DNA of 64,000 bases from Knoxdaviesia capensis (lineage: Eukaryota; Ascomycota; Sordariomycetes; Microascales; Gondwanamycetaceae), in contig LNGK01000008.1 of the NCBI GenBank assembly GCA_001510575.1, positions 1,438,340 through 1,502,339 on the forward strand, given 5' to 3'. Numbering within the stretch: position 1 is the first letter of the stretch; each line of letters starts with the position of its first letter. The position numbers and the translations under genes were made by a program. Positions 12,775 to 23,571 of this stretch are shown in pieces. The notes beneath the pieces were generated by a model. That model was not told the DNA's origin. It worked only from the letters and a program-made list of their open reading frames with translations, and did no database searches.

Positions 12775-14173
12775 GCGCCAGGCGAACGTGCTGACCAAAG
12801 AACGCAAGGGATCGTCCGCCTACTCGCGCAAAGCCTCCTTTTCGTCCTCCTCGCCCTCCAAATCCAAGCCCGACTCGTCCTTCTCCTCCGCCGCCACCTC
12901 GGCCTCGTCGCTCTTCTCGTCCTCCAAGCGCCGTGCAAACTCCGCCTCCGCCCCGTCGACCGCCGCCCCCTCGTTCGTCACCGATAACTCGGCTCCGCCC
13001 GCTCTCCCGGACTTTGCTCTTGCTGCTGCCGCCGCCGCCGCCGCCACCGCTGCCGCCGCCGCGACCATCGTGCCGCCCTTGCCCAGTCCCAACTCCGACG
13101 TGTCGTTCTCGCGCGGCCTCCCGCGCTCGGCTACTACGCCGACTCAGTCCTCGTTCTATCCTGGCTCATCTGGGTCCTCGACTCTCGCTCTCCCGTCCAT
13201 CATGACTTCGTGGCAGTCGACAGATACTCTCGGGCCTCCGATAGGGGATGCTGGAGGCGGTGGAGCGTACTCCAATATCGTCGATCTCGCGAAGAAACGC
13301 ATGCACACGTTGGACTACCTCCGAAAGGCGTAAGTAACTCTCTTTTTGTTCTTTTTTTTTTTCTTTTCTTTTTTTGTTTTGTTTTGGTTTGTATACACCT
13401 TCTGCAATCCAATATTTCTAACAGACATTCGCCCGACATATAGCCACGAAGGTCGCGTGTTCTGGTTCAACACATACCTCATCGAACGCCCGGATCCCTC
13501 ACGAATACCCGCCTCGCAGACCCAACGCCTCGCCCGCCGCGCAACCAACCTGCTCCTGCTCGGCCTGTCCATCCCCGCCGTCGTCGACCTCAACTCGTCC
13601 ACCCCGCTCGAATTCCTCCGCAGCCTCAACACCCTGCTCTCCGAGTTCGAGTCCTTCCAGCAGCTGCACGGCGAAACCGGCTCCAGCGGCTCGCTGTCAC
13701 GTGCACGTCTGCCGCAGATGTTCCGCCGTCCCGCCGGCAAGTCGCGCCGCGCTAGCTCCGCGGCGAACGACATTGGCCTGTTTGGCGACTCGGACTCCGG
13801 CTCCGGCGGCATGGGTGTTCCTGCACCTGCGTCAGCAACCGCCGCCACGTTCGCTGCCGCCGAGTCGGAGCTGCTCCCCGGAGAAAGCTACACATACCTC
13901 ATCACCCCCGCGCTACCGTTCGACCCGGACTTCTACGAGACGTTCGCCACCGTCTGCGACGTGCTGATCGACTGCTATAAGCGGTTGTTGGCCCTGGTGC
14001 CATCTCCTCGCGAATGTACCGCGCCGGTGGCCGAGCAGTTCGCCAAAGTCGACACCAGAATCCGCAAGATCATCATCCAGGGCGCCGTCAAGGAGTACGA
14101 AGAGACGACCCGTGCACAGGCGAAGACCGAGTTAGCCAATATCAACAAGATCGTGCTGAGCGGACTCATGTGA
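12338..14173 (+). CDS. Conserved-looking protein of unknown function with a polyglutamine tract
   Basis: Exons 12338-13329 and 13444-14173; intron 13330-13443 (114 nt, GTAAGT donor, TTCTAAC branch site, TAG acceptor). The acceptor at 13441-13443 was chosen because the nearer AG at 13424 breaks the frame. Product: 573 residues. The first 310 or so are low-complexity: serine-rich, Q23 at residues 123-145, and alanine runs near 228-245. The ordered part starts at NIVDLAKKRMHTLDYLRKA and runs through the splice into HEGRVFWFNTYLI, a helical block with LARRATNLLLLGLSIPAVVDL, and a C-terminal block (LPFDPDFYETFATVCDVLIDC to NINKIVLSGLM). No signal peptide or membrane segment. I do not recognise the family. 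A disordered N-terminus with a helical C-terminus would suit a scaffold or regulatory protein, which is only inference. Confidence 0.82.
12704..12772 (+). repeat. CAG/CAA repeat encoding 23 glutamines
   Basis: Twenty-three uninterrupted glutamine codons: mixed CAG/CAA at the 5' end, then a pure run of CAG. The long pure run makes length change by slippage likely. The reverse strand reads as polyCys or polyAla in other frames, which explains long shadow frames there. Confidence 0.95.
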
Positions 14174-16131
14174 AGTGTGCTGTTGGCTACATATACCGCA
14201 TTGACTTTCTTAAGACTCCGGACCTGACCAGTGTTCTGGGGTATTTTCATTGGATTTTATTCTTTTTGTTTATGACTACGACTTACTTCGGAATGATCGT
14301 GGGGAGTGTGGGAAGATTGGAAGGATTTATGTAATTATTAATGATCGCGCCAAGTGTAGAACCAATCCAAGCCATGAATAGATGTTCATCCACTAAATAT
14401 GTATGTACTGCGTAAGAGTGTGTGTGAACCTTACCTCAACAATACGACAGCTGGTACTGCAACGACGGAACTACCATCGTTGAGATGCTGTCAAATGTTG
14501 TGCTATCAAGAAAGTCCATCAGAAAAGAATGTAGTGGTCAATCATGCCAGAACATATCCGTAGATTGTCTGTTGTCAGTGCTTGACTCTATATTGTGATC
14601 ATCATATCGAACTTGAAAGAGCCCCCAGAACGCAGCAGCATGTCCAGTACCAGCTCAGATTCACCAAAGAACCTTCACCACGGGAATTGCCTGGAAAGAA
14701 GGGGAGGATTCCAGCGAAACCTCAGAGTGTAAAAAAGATCCAGACTCAACCCAGGTGAGAGAACCCCCGGGAAACCAGAGCAGCACAGGACAAACGCATC
14801 CGCAAGATGCGCTGGATGACGACTCTTCCCCCCCTCGCATTAAGAATAAGCCCCATCGAGTAACTTGCACGTCGGCCCGGGGACCGCCGCACAAGCAATC
14901 GCATAACTGTGTGAACTCGACAAAGATATCCTCCAGCGAAGAACCCGCAAGCGCTCCCAGCACCGGACGCCCAGAGCGGGACTGAGCCGAGCAGGACCCG
15001 AAGGCCCAAAACCCACGCGCCCACAACAACAAGAATCCAAGAGGGCCACCAGAGAAAGAAGAGCTAAAAAGAGACCAGACCGCAGCCAGAACGGGACTCA
15101 TATCTTCGTCCCACCCCGAACCACGACCCAATCCATTCCCTTCCCCGAGAGGAAGACAATCCCCTCCTTCCCCGGTGGGAACCCCAAGGCTCTCAATTGA
15201 AGGGGCACGCGTATTATAAACTCGATCAGGGCCTGGATATCGTCAGACTGAAAGCAGGTTCTCAGATGCAGAGGTCAGGCGCGGAAATGCTTCTATGGCG
15301 CCGCGTTTCCGCAGGTGCAGAAAGAGCCATCCGACCCAAAAGGACGGAATGGATGCACGTGTCCGGGGACTTTCTCCCGAAGCCATGAAAAGGGGAAAAT
15401 GAGACTCTTGTGAGTCTCCGTTTGTGAGCTTCGATGGCGATTTGTTAAGCGAGGGGGAGGAAGAGCGTGGAGAGGAAAAGAAGAGAAGAAGCAGGAAACG
15501 AAAAAAAGCTTGCACGGAAAAAAACTTAAAAAGGAAAAACTTCCTTGATTGTGGGGCAGATTTACCTGACTCAGCAGGTTAAGCTGAGTCATGTTTAAGG
15601 TACTGTTTTTTTTGGCTGGTCCATTTCTGCCTTGTTTCGCCGCCTTACAGCAGCAGTGGCAGAAAAATCATGGACCAGGTTTGTTTAGCTGAAGCTTGAT
15701 TTTTCAGCCATCACCATAAAATCCAGGCAGTATCAACAGTTCTGCACAACCCCAAGTTTACTCACGAGTCCATTATTCCACCACCTGCTGCCTGTGAACT
15801 CACGACGTCTTGGTTCTCATGTACTATAGTTTTGCATATCATGACCCGCTGCCTTTCTAACCCAAATTGCTCTTAATTGCTCCTCCTCGACATCTACCTG
15901 ACGATACCGCTCTTGAGCTCCTTGACAAAGCCAGCTCATAACGAATACCTGACGCACTTTCTCCTATATCTCCTTTTTTGTCATATCAAGCCTACAAACA
16001 TTTATATCTTTCTAGTACTCATTTACATAGAATCTCTCCTCCTCTGAGCTTCAACAAGCAACACTCCTCCCTCCCTCCCTTTTTCTCAACCATCCTCCTC
16101 CTAACCCGCCCCTCGCGAATCCTCCACCAAG
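14174..16131. other. Intergenic region upstream of the Rae1 gene
   Basis: Contains the 3' flank of the polyQ gene and the promoter of the Rae1 gene. The last 120 bases before the start (about 16010-16130) are strongly pyrimidine-rich, typical of fungal core promoters and leaders. The minus-strand frame 14661-15131 has no family resemblance. Confidence 0.45.
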
Positions 16132-17441
16132 ATGAGCACCCTCTTCGGCTCCCAAACGTCCGCGGCGTCAGCCAGCAACACCCTGGGCGACCTGAGCAAG
16201 GACATTGCGCTGTCGAACCCGCCCGAGGACAGCATCTCCGGGCTCGCCTTCTCGCCGGCCACCAACCAGGCCAGCGACTACCTTGCCGTGTCCAGCTGGG
16301 ACAAGAAGGTCCGCATCTACGAAATCGCGCCGAGCGGCCAGAGCGAGGGCCGCCACGCGTTCGAGCACGACGGCCCGGTGCTGGGCTGTGATTTCTCGCG
16401 AGTAAGCTACATCCCCCCCCNTTTTTTTTTTTTTTTTTCTTGCTTGTTTTTTATAAGCCGGACCCGCCTGCCTCCCCAATTAGACGTCACCTGCTAACCC
16501 CAAGTCTCTCTTGTCAAACAGGACGGCACAAAGGTCGCGTCCGCCGGCGCCGACAAGCAGGTGAAGGTGTGCGACCTGGCCAGCCAGCAGACGGCGCAGA
16601 TCGGCGCGCACGACCAGCCGGTGCGCAGCGTGCGCTTCTTCGAGTCGGGCGGCAACCCGATGGTGGTGTCGGGCTCGTGGGACAAGACGGTCAAGTACTG
16701 GGACCTGCGCCAGGCGCAGCCGGCGGCCACGCTGCAGGTGCAGGAGCGCGTGTACACCATGGACGTGCGCAAGGACCTGCTCGTCATCGGCACCGCCGAC
16801 CGCTACATCAACGTCGTCGACCTCAACAACCCCACCCAGTTCTACAAGACCCTCCAGAGCCCGCTCAAGTGGCAGACCCGCGTGGTCAGCTGCTTCAGCG
16901 ATGGCGCCGGCTTTGCTATTGGCAGCATCGAGGGCCGCTGCGCGATCCAATATGTGGAGGACAAGGACTCGTCGTATGTATACACCCCGTTTCTCTCCCT
17001 CTTGCCCGTTCTTTTTTTTTCTTCTTCCTCTCCGGCATTGTCCAGCGCGTAACTCACCGGTGTTTCTCTCCTCCTCCCAGCTCCAACTTCTCCTTCAAGT
17101 GCCACCGCGACCCGCCCGCCAACAACATGATCAACGTGTACGCGGTCAACGACATCTCGTTCCACCCGGTGCACGGCACCTTCAGCACCGCCGGCTCGGA
17201 GGGCACGTTCCACTTCTGGGACAAGGACGCCAAGCACCGCCTCAAGGGCTACCCCAACGTCGGCGGCAGCATCACGTCGACCAAGTTCAACAAGACCGGA
17301 TCCATCTTCGCCTACGCCGTTAGCTACGACTGGAGCAAGGGCTTCCAGCACAACACCGCCCAGTACCCCATCAAGGTCATGCTACACCCCGTCGACGCCG
17401 AGGAGTGCAAGCCCCGGCCGTCGACCCTGCGCCGGAAGTGA
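16132..17441 (+). CDS. RAE1: mRNA export factor Rae1/Gle2 (WD40)
   Basis: Exons 16132-16401, 16522-16973, 17081-17441; introns 16402-16521 and 16974-17080. Product: 360 residues, near S. pombe Rae1 (about 350) and yeast Gle2 (365). Rae1 is a WD40 propeller that binds the GLEBS segment of a nucleoporin and serves poly(A) RNA export at the pore; in some species it also acts in spindle function. Seen: PPEDSISGLAFSP in the first blade; WDKKVRIYEI; GSWDKTVKYWDLR; VERV-type strand before YTMDVRKDLLVIGTADR; FHFWDKDAKHRL; and the late SYDWSKGF signature shared with animal Rae1. The start MSTLFGS directly precedes the conserved region and sits after a pyrimidine-rich leader. The first intron carries an undetermined base at 16421 between a C run and a T run; coding is unaffected. 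Confidence 0.96.
16413..16439. other. Homopolymer junction with one undetermined base
   Basis: A run of eight C is followed by N at 16421 and a long T run, all in intron 1 of the Rae1 gene. It marks a spot where the assembly is uncertain. Confidence 0.9.
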
Positions 17442-18439
17442 TCTTTCCGGCGTATTGGGCGGCGTATGGGTTTTCTTTGCGTTTCGTTTCTGTATCCGTC
17501 AAGGTCTTCTTCTTTTTTTTTTCGTTTGATTCGTGGGCGTAACTCATCCGGTTCTCTTTTTCTGTCTTCTTGGGGTGTTCATTTGTTTCATAGTCGCAAA
17601 GCAAGATTGTGAAGTTCTTCCGTTTTGGCGTTCCGGGTCGAGTTTCTTATCAGGTTGTTTAACTTTTGAGCTTCCAAAAAATATCAGCAGAGCAGTACAT
17701 GACCCAAACCTCACACATGAAATATTGTGTCTCTCTGTTCTCCCACCAGTCTATCGATACCAACCACGTGGGCTCTGTCTCGTTCTATAAGCATTACCTA
17801 TCTTAGGTAGCTTCTCTATCCGCTTCTGTTGTGTTCACTCCTGTATTTAGACTGGTAATTCAAGGCCTCAGACCTCATGGAATGATTATCAGTGTAACTA
17901 AAACGGTTCAAGTTGGCCGATTATAAGCAGCCCTGTATTAAAAAACGAATATTCTGAATGCGGTGGGAACGGACAGCTTCCCACTCGCAGAATGAAAGTA
18001 AAGGAAAAACCGACGGCCCGGAACGTGTCCACGACAACAATGACGATGTCCCGGAATCATATAGTTCATTAATGATATCTTTTTTTTTGTGGTTGGCTCG
18101 GATAAGTGAGTGTTCAGAGACATGTGATGTGATTTTTGTGGAGTAAACCAGATGTTAAGCTGCGATGGAAATGGAGCCATCCATATTCACTACACACAGA
18201 TGCGTCTCGACCCCTCGAGCTTGCAGACACTCGTCAGAGACAAGACTGAACATCACGAAAAGTTCCACTTCGGGGGAAACCAATCCTGCCGAGTTTCAAA
18301 CAAGAAATCGAAAGCCAGGTACAGGAGACATGCCCTGGCTTGCGATTTCGGACCCAAAGCAACAACTAGCGTCAAGTACATGCAATAGCAGGAAGCAAGA
18401 AGAAAGCAAACATGTCTCTCTGAAACGTCACAGTGCATT
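17442..18439. other. Convergent intergenic region
   Basis: Shared 3' flank of the Rae1 gene (+) and the 220-residue orphan (-). T-rich just after 17441. No further gene seen. Confidence 0.45.
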
Positions 18440-19839
18440 CTAAGCACTACGGTGCTTTGCCGAGGGAGGTCCAAACAGGTCATCCAGGAAACCGTTCCAG
18501 AGGTCCTTGAACATGCCACCCTCCTGGTCGGCAGTCTTTGGTGTTTGGGCTGTAGCATCTCCGGGATGCGAAAAGTTGGTGACAATGTCGGCACCAATCG
18601 GGGCCACCTCACGCATAGGGGCTCCGGTGATGACATTGCTGGGATCGGCAGCCACAACGGTGACTCCGGAAATGAGGGCGGGATCGGAGATAAAGCCAAC
18701 GGCTTCCGCACCATAGATCGGAGACGAATGGTTGTCTGGAAGCATCGGCACGTGCAGAGGAGTAGTGTAAGAAATGGTGGGCTCGTCCAGCGAGGGAAAC
18801 ACAGTGCAGTCAACACTAGTGGCACCACCAGCGGAAGAGGTGGTACTTGAGCTCCGAGAGGGGGAGAAGGTCTGCATCAAAGGCCGAACGGCGGGGAGCT
18901 TATAGGGTTGCGGGCCATGGGTGGTCCGTATGCCTCGGGAATGATTGTGAGCCTAATAACAGAATCGGGGTAGCGTAAGTTAGCGGGCGATCAGTTACAA
19001 TTATATGCGGCTAGGGCGTGAAAGCACATGACGCCAATTATGGCATACAGAGGCGATGACAACTGGGATATAGCGCCGATGGAGAGATATCGGGGGGATG
19101 AAGAGGGAAACGGCAATGCAAGAATTGGAGAGAGTTCTCCAAAAGCCGGGGTGAATTGAATTAGCGGGTTGAATTAGATAGAAAAGAGCCGGCAAACGGT
19201 CAGAAGTGGATTCAAGCCACCAAGCACAAGCAAGCTTCGATCGTGTAGCAACCGGTTACTGGGCGCTGCATGTGCAAGTTCCACGGTCTCCTCGAACAGG
19301 CAGAAAATGGAGTAACACCACAGCTGGGAAGTGCCAACAGGCCAAAAGACAAAACCCAGTAGGTTTGGGATGTTGATTTGGAGAATCAATCTCCATGATT
19401 GAGGACGTGATGCGCTGGCCATGCTAGTGCTGTGTAATGCTCCTTTATCCTTGTCTGTAACAGAGAACAAACAGCTTTCGCTTATATGTAGTTGTCCGGA
19501 ATTCCGGGAGTGGGGACAGCTACACCGAAGGCCGGAGGACTTTTATGGGGGCATTTGAGGTAGGAAAAAAGCAGGGCGGCGGAAATAGCTTCCAACATTG
19601 CAATAGATCCCGCTGTTCGTATGTGGATGAAGGGGGGAAACGGAAAACTGTTATAGTAGCCAGAAAAAAAAGGAGCAATGTTCACGTACATCTTGGTCCC
19701 TACTCCGGCCGTTGAGCAGGTCGGCGTATTTGGGCATCAGCGCCGCTCCGGCAACGGCATGGTCGGCAACGGGGCGAATGGTGGCGGAGGAATTCAAAGC
19801 TCGGAAGAGCTTCGCAGCAGGGGCGGTGATTCTGGACAT
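18440..19839 (-). CDS. Uncharacterised 220-residue protein with presequence-like N-terminus
   Basis: Exons on the minus strand: 19839-19690 and 18952-18440; intron 19689-18953 (737 nt, GTACGT donor, TTATTAG acceptor), phase 0. The N-terminus (MSRITAPAAKLFRALNSSA) has basic residues, hydroxyl residues and no acids, as in a mitochondrial presequence. The middle is Ser/Thr-rich; the C-terminal half has hydrophobic strands (FISDPALISGVTVVAADPSN) and ends in an amphipathic GGMFKDLWNGFLDDLFG segment. No family is recognised. The intron is far longer than others here, so an extra exon or an alternative promoter inside it is possible. The last exon alone opens at 18880, but joining to the upstream exon gives a better start. 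Confidence 0.65.
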
Positions 19840-22116
19840 TTTTAGCGGTGTGCTTAAAGGAGGTCAGGTTGAAAATGAGGCAAGCTATTAAGGATCAGGA
19901 GATGAAAAGAGAAGCGTGGTAAAAACAGACACAGGTCAATCGAAAGACAGGTTGAAGAAGAGAGGTAGGAAAAGGAATCAAAAGGGGGAAGAAATAGAAG
20001 TTAACGAAGAACGAAGAAAAGACGAAGACGATCACTGAATTGTTGAGGAGCGGAAAAACAGGGATCGAAGAGAGCGAGAAATGACAGCTTAAGAGGAATC
20101 GCTGCCTTTTAGCTTATGAGCCGACCAGGCAGGGTTGTTGGGGGTTTTGTATGAGCCGTGGGTTGAGCTTGCTTTAGCTTCTTTAACTTTCAACCGTGGC
20201 TGTCAAGGGAGGAAGTCTTATAAACTAAAGGGAGAAAGAGACAAGAGACACGCAATGAGGGATGGCGATAGGAAGCAGATAATAGATGTGAAGAGAGGAA
20301 GAAGAGGAAGAGGGAAGAGAACGGAAGAGAAACGAAGAGATGGGAATCCAAGAGATACATATATAAATAAGTACTCAGTCCGACTCACACCAAGTCAAGT
20401 CATTCCCGGAATTATTGGGGAAGGTGTTGGAGGTGGCGGTTTGACCAGATGACATCTCATTGACAGTACCGAACGGCAGGAGCAAGCGACAAGAGCGTCT
20501 TTTAGGGTCTTGCTCGTTTCGAAGCGTCAGATGCATAAAAGTGCAGGTACAGGTACAGGTTCGAACTTGGTGCGAGGATGTCCAGTACAGTGTACGGTGT
20601 GACCAGCCGAACTGTAGAATGCGTACAACTTCGGTCGAATTACTGGAGCTGGCGCTGGCGTTGATACAGTATATTCACCACTGTACGGCTGGTATCTGAT
20701 GGAATGTCCATGCAAAGGTCCAGAGGGGGCATGTTGAGAAAGAGAGAGTGGTTGCGCTGCCAGACACATCGCATTTTCATCGCCGGTCTCGGATCTACAT
20801 ATATGCAGCCTACGACAACGTGCTATCTGAAATGCACGTGTTGGCGGTGGAGGGATTCCAAGAACAGGGAAGAATGGGAGGGAGGGAAGGAACGGGCCAC
20901 TGGCGGCTGGAAAGAAGGAGCTCTTTCCAGTTTCCCCTCGTCTCCGTATTCGCTTCTCCAATCCATCGTTGAGAGACTTGGAAGATCCTCGAGCATTGAA
21001 CAACAGGAGGGGAGACAAAAGAGACAGTTCAAAAGTCAGGTAATTGGGAAGAGCAAGCTTGTTGGGAAACGCGCAACCAGGGGTCACGGCTTGTGCGGTC
21101 TCCCAGCAGCGCCAGCATTCAGCAATGTCCGGGGCTTTTCCCTGGATATCCAGCGCCCCAAAAGGTGAGCGGGGCCGGGGCCAGCCAATGCACCCAGATT
21201 TTCGCGTTTGTTGGTCCAGGCAAAACCACCGAAAAAAAAAAAAAGAATTTCCCCTCCATTGACTCGAATGCGAGATGCGAGTGCGTAGGCTGTTCCTTCT
21301 GCTTCTGGATTTATCCGGAACGTCCGTCTGTCTCTTGCCTTCTCATAGCTGTCACACGCCCAGATAATGGCACATGAGTACATCGCATATCGATCGCCGC
21401 TTCCTGTTCTATTCCATGACTGCCTGTGTGCCTGTACGCTAGCTCCCCCAGGAAGGCACAGCCGACAGCTTGCTCCTGCCATTCCACCGCCGAACATCGC
21501 TGAGATTATATCACCAAGGAAGCAGCCAGACCTGCGCCTTGCTCCCACCTCTGGTCGTCTCACCTTATTTGTTCTTGTGACAAGCAATGCGCTGCAAGAA
21601 CCAGCGTCAATAGCCGCGCGTATCTCTGATAGCATAAGGCTGGGTTTTTTTATAGATCGTTAGTGAGAGCTTTCGTTTAAATATCGCCCACCCTTCTCAT
21701 TCCGTGCATAGGATCTGATGCCATGCTATCACCCGGACTTCGTGACGGAATATGATCTCTTATCCTTTCCTTTCATCTCCTTCTCTCACATTCTCTACGT
21801 CCCTGGTGGTGACTGTCTCGCCATCGTCCACCGCATAACGCCACAAGGCCAGCCACCTGCTTGTGTGTCTCACTGCTGCGAAATCCTCGCCGGAGTGCAT
21901 CTCTTCCAACATCCCCGGCGGGCTTTCTCTGTTCCTGAAGAAACAGATAACAGAAGAAGGAGTGAAAAGGTGTCAGCCCTCCCTGCAAAGGGTGGGACTA
22001 TGTGTGTCTCTCTTCCTGTCCATGTCTCTCGCATTGCGTGCATCTCAACCAGCCCTGTATACAGTTAACAGGACGGCATCCAGGAAACCCCTCGTTCCCA
22101 GAACGACATGCCAGCG

Positions 22117-22155
22117 AGAGAGAGGGGGAGAGAGAGAGAGACAGAGAGAGAGAAA
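22117..22155. repeat. GA-rich microsatellite
   Basis: Alternating GA with a few interruptions, in intergenic sequence. It generates an artefactual Arg/Glu-rich frame on + and a Ser/Leu-rich frame on -. Confidence 0.75.
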
Positions 22156-22444
22156 GTCCGCCCCTCACCATTCCACTTCTGCAGGAATGTCTTGCCGCCT
22201 TTGCTGTGTCGACGGCGGCGCAAGAGAAATACAGAATCAATAACACCAAGTGCACATTGTGCCAAGCCGTGCGTTCAGACATTGCTGCATGTTGTCCACC
22301 AGCCTCAAGAGACAACAGGAGCACAAAACAGAGCACTAGCTAACGACTGAGTGAGAGTGAGTGATTCCTATGCCGCCCTCATCTCCACCGCCCTTCCGCC
22401 TTCCTGAAGTCCAAGACATCTCGAGGTGCCTGTCGCACGCAATG

Positions 22445-22472
22445 TTTTTTTTTTTTTTTGGGGGGGGGGGGG
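22445..22472. repeat. T15-G13 homopolymer junction
   Basis: Fifteen T followed directly by thirteen G. Prone to sequencing and slippage error; the G run could form unusual DNA structure. Confidence 0.85.
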
Positions 22473-23571
22473 CTGATTCCCAGCGCCACCCCGTTTGCTC
22501 GGTCACTCACTCGCCCTCTTAGTGATTGCCTTCCCTCTCCTCCCCGGACGGAGTACAGGGGATACAGCGGACCAAGTATGTTGTTAATACCCGGGTGGGT
22601 TGAAGACAACGAGCGAGTAACCTGCGATCTTGCTCGTCCCGTGTGCAACGACGCCAGATAGCACAACTACCCGTAGGACCAGAGTACCAGACACAGAGGT
22701 ATTGAAGGTAACACATCCACAAAGACCCAGTACCGGGATACACACAGAACTGGCAAGGACCACACGGATAAGAGTGGTAGGTATGTATATATATGATATA
22801 TATAAAGATATGTATCAAGAAACGAAGAGGTTCGAGGTACATGGAGTGGGTTAATTATACCAACAAGACGGAAAAGAAATAGTAGAAGAGTCCCAGAGCA
22901 AGATACTCTGGTGGTATCAGATAAAAAAGACAGAAAGAAGAGTTATGAGCAGACTGAAGATCCGAGGGTTCCCAGAATTAAAGAGACAACAAGTGAAAAA
23001 GATAAAAAAACAGACTCCCAAGACCCAATCCAGAAAGCAACAAGAAAAAGGAAGAACGCCGCCGTTAAGAGCTCGTGGCATAAAATAAACACAGTCTTTT
23101 TGGGTCCATGCATATGAAAACACGAGAAAGAGATAGCACAACAGAAAATGAAAAACCAAGATGCTGAAGACGGTGAACACAAAAGAACGCCTGGTATGTA
23201 AGTAAGTCGAGATGAAAAAAAAAAGATCAATCTAAAGGATATGGCTGCCCGAATAGGTAAACGTTGCCCCCCTACAGAAAGATGCAGACTTTAAGGGGGC
23301 GGGAGTATTTGGAAAAAGAGAAGATAAAGAGGAAGATAGAGAGATCATTGGAAAGACAGTCTAGAGGGGAGATAACATCACGAGAAGAGAGGGAAGAAAA
23401 GAAAGGAAGAAAAGCGAGTGAGAGAGATGGATATGAAATTTGGTCAAGACATGGACTTGGTATCGTGTGTGGCGTGGGAATAAGGAGGATCGTGGGAAAG
23501 GCGGACAGATCTGGCGACCGAGAGCTAAGAGGTGCCAGACGAGAAAGACGAAGAAGATATCTTCACCGTGC

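Larger units (their letters stand above)
19840..23571. other. 3.7-kb intergenic region with simple repeats
   Basis: Promoter of the 220-residue gene near 19840-20100 and 3' flank of the Atg2 gene at the right. It holds a GA-rich microsatellite (22117-22155), a T15-G13 homopolymer junction (22445-22472), a short CAGGTA tandem near 20543, and a purine-rich stretch at about 22860-23560. Open frames such as 20527-21087 (-) and 20704-21168 (+) overlap each other and resemble nothing known. Confidence 0.45.

Noticed and set aside
12291..12938. Minus-strand 215-codon frame with a polyalanine run
   Set aside because: Shadow of the CAG repeat and GC-rich coding on the + strand; no independent support.
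20527..21168. Overlapping 186- and 154-codon frames on opposite strands
   Set aside because: Neither resembles a known protein; low-complexity Arg/Ser/Pro composition and mutual overlap suggest chance.
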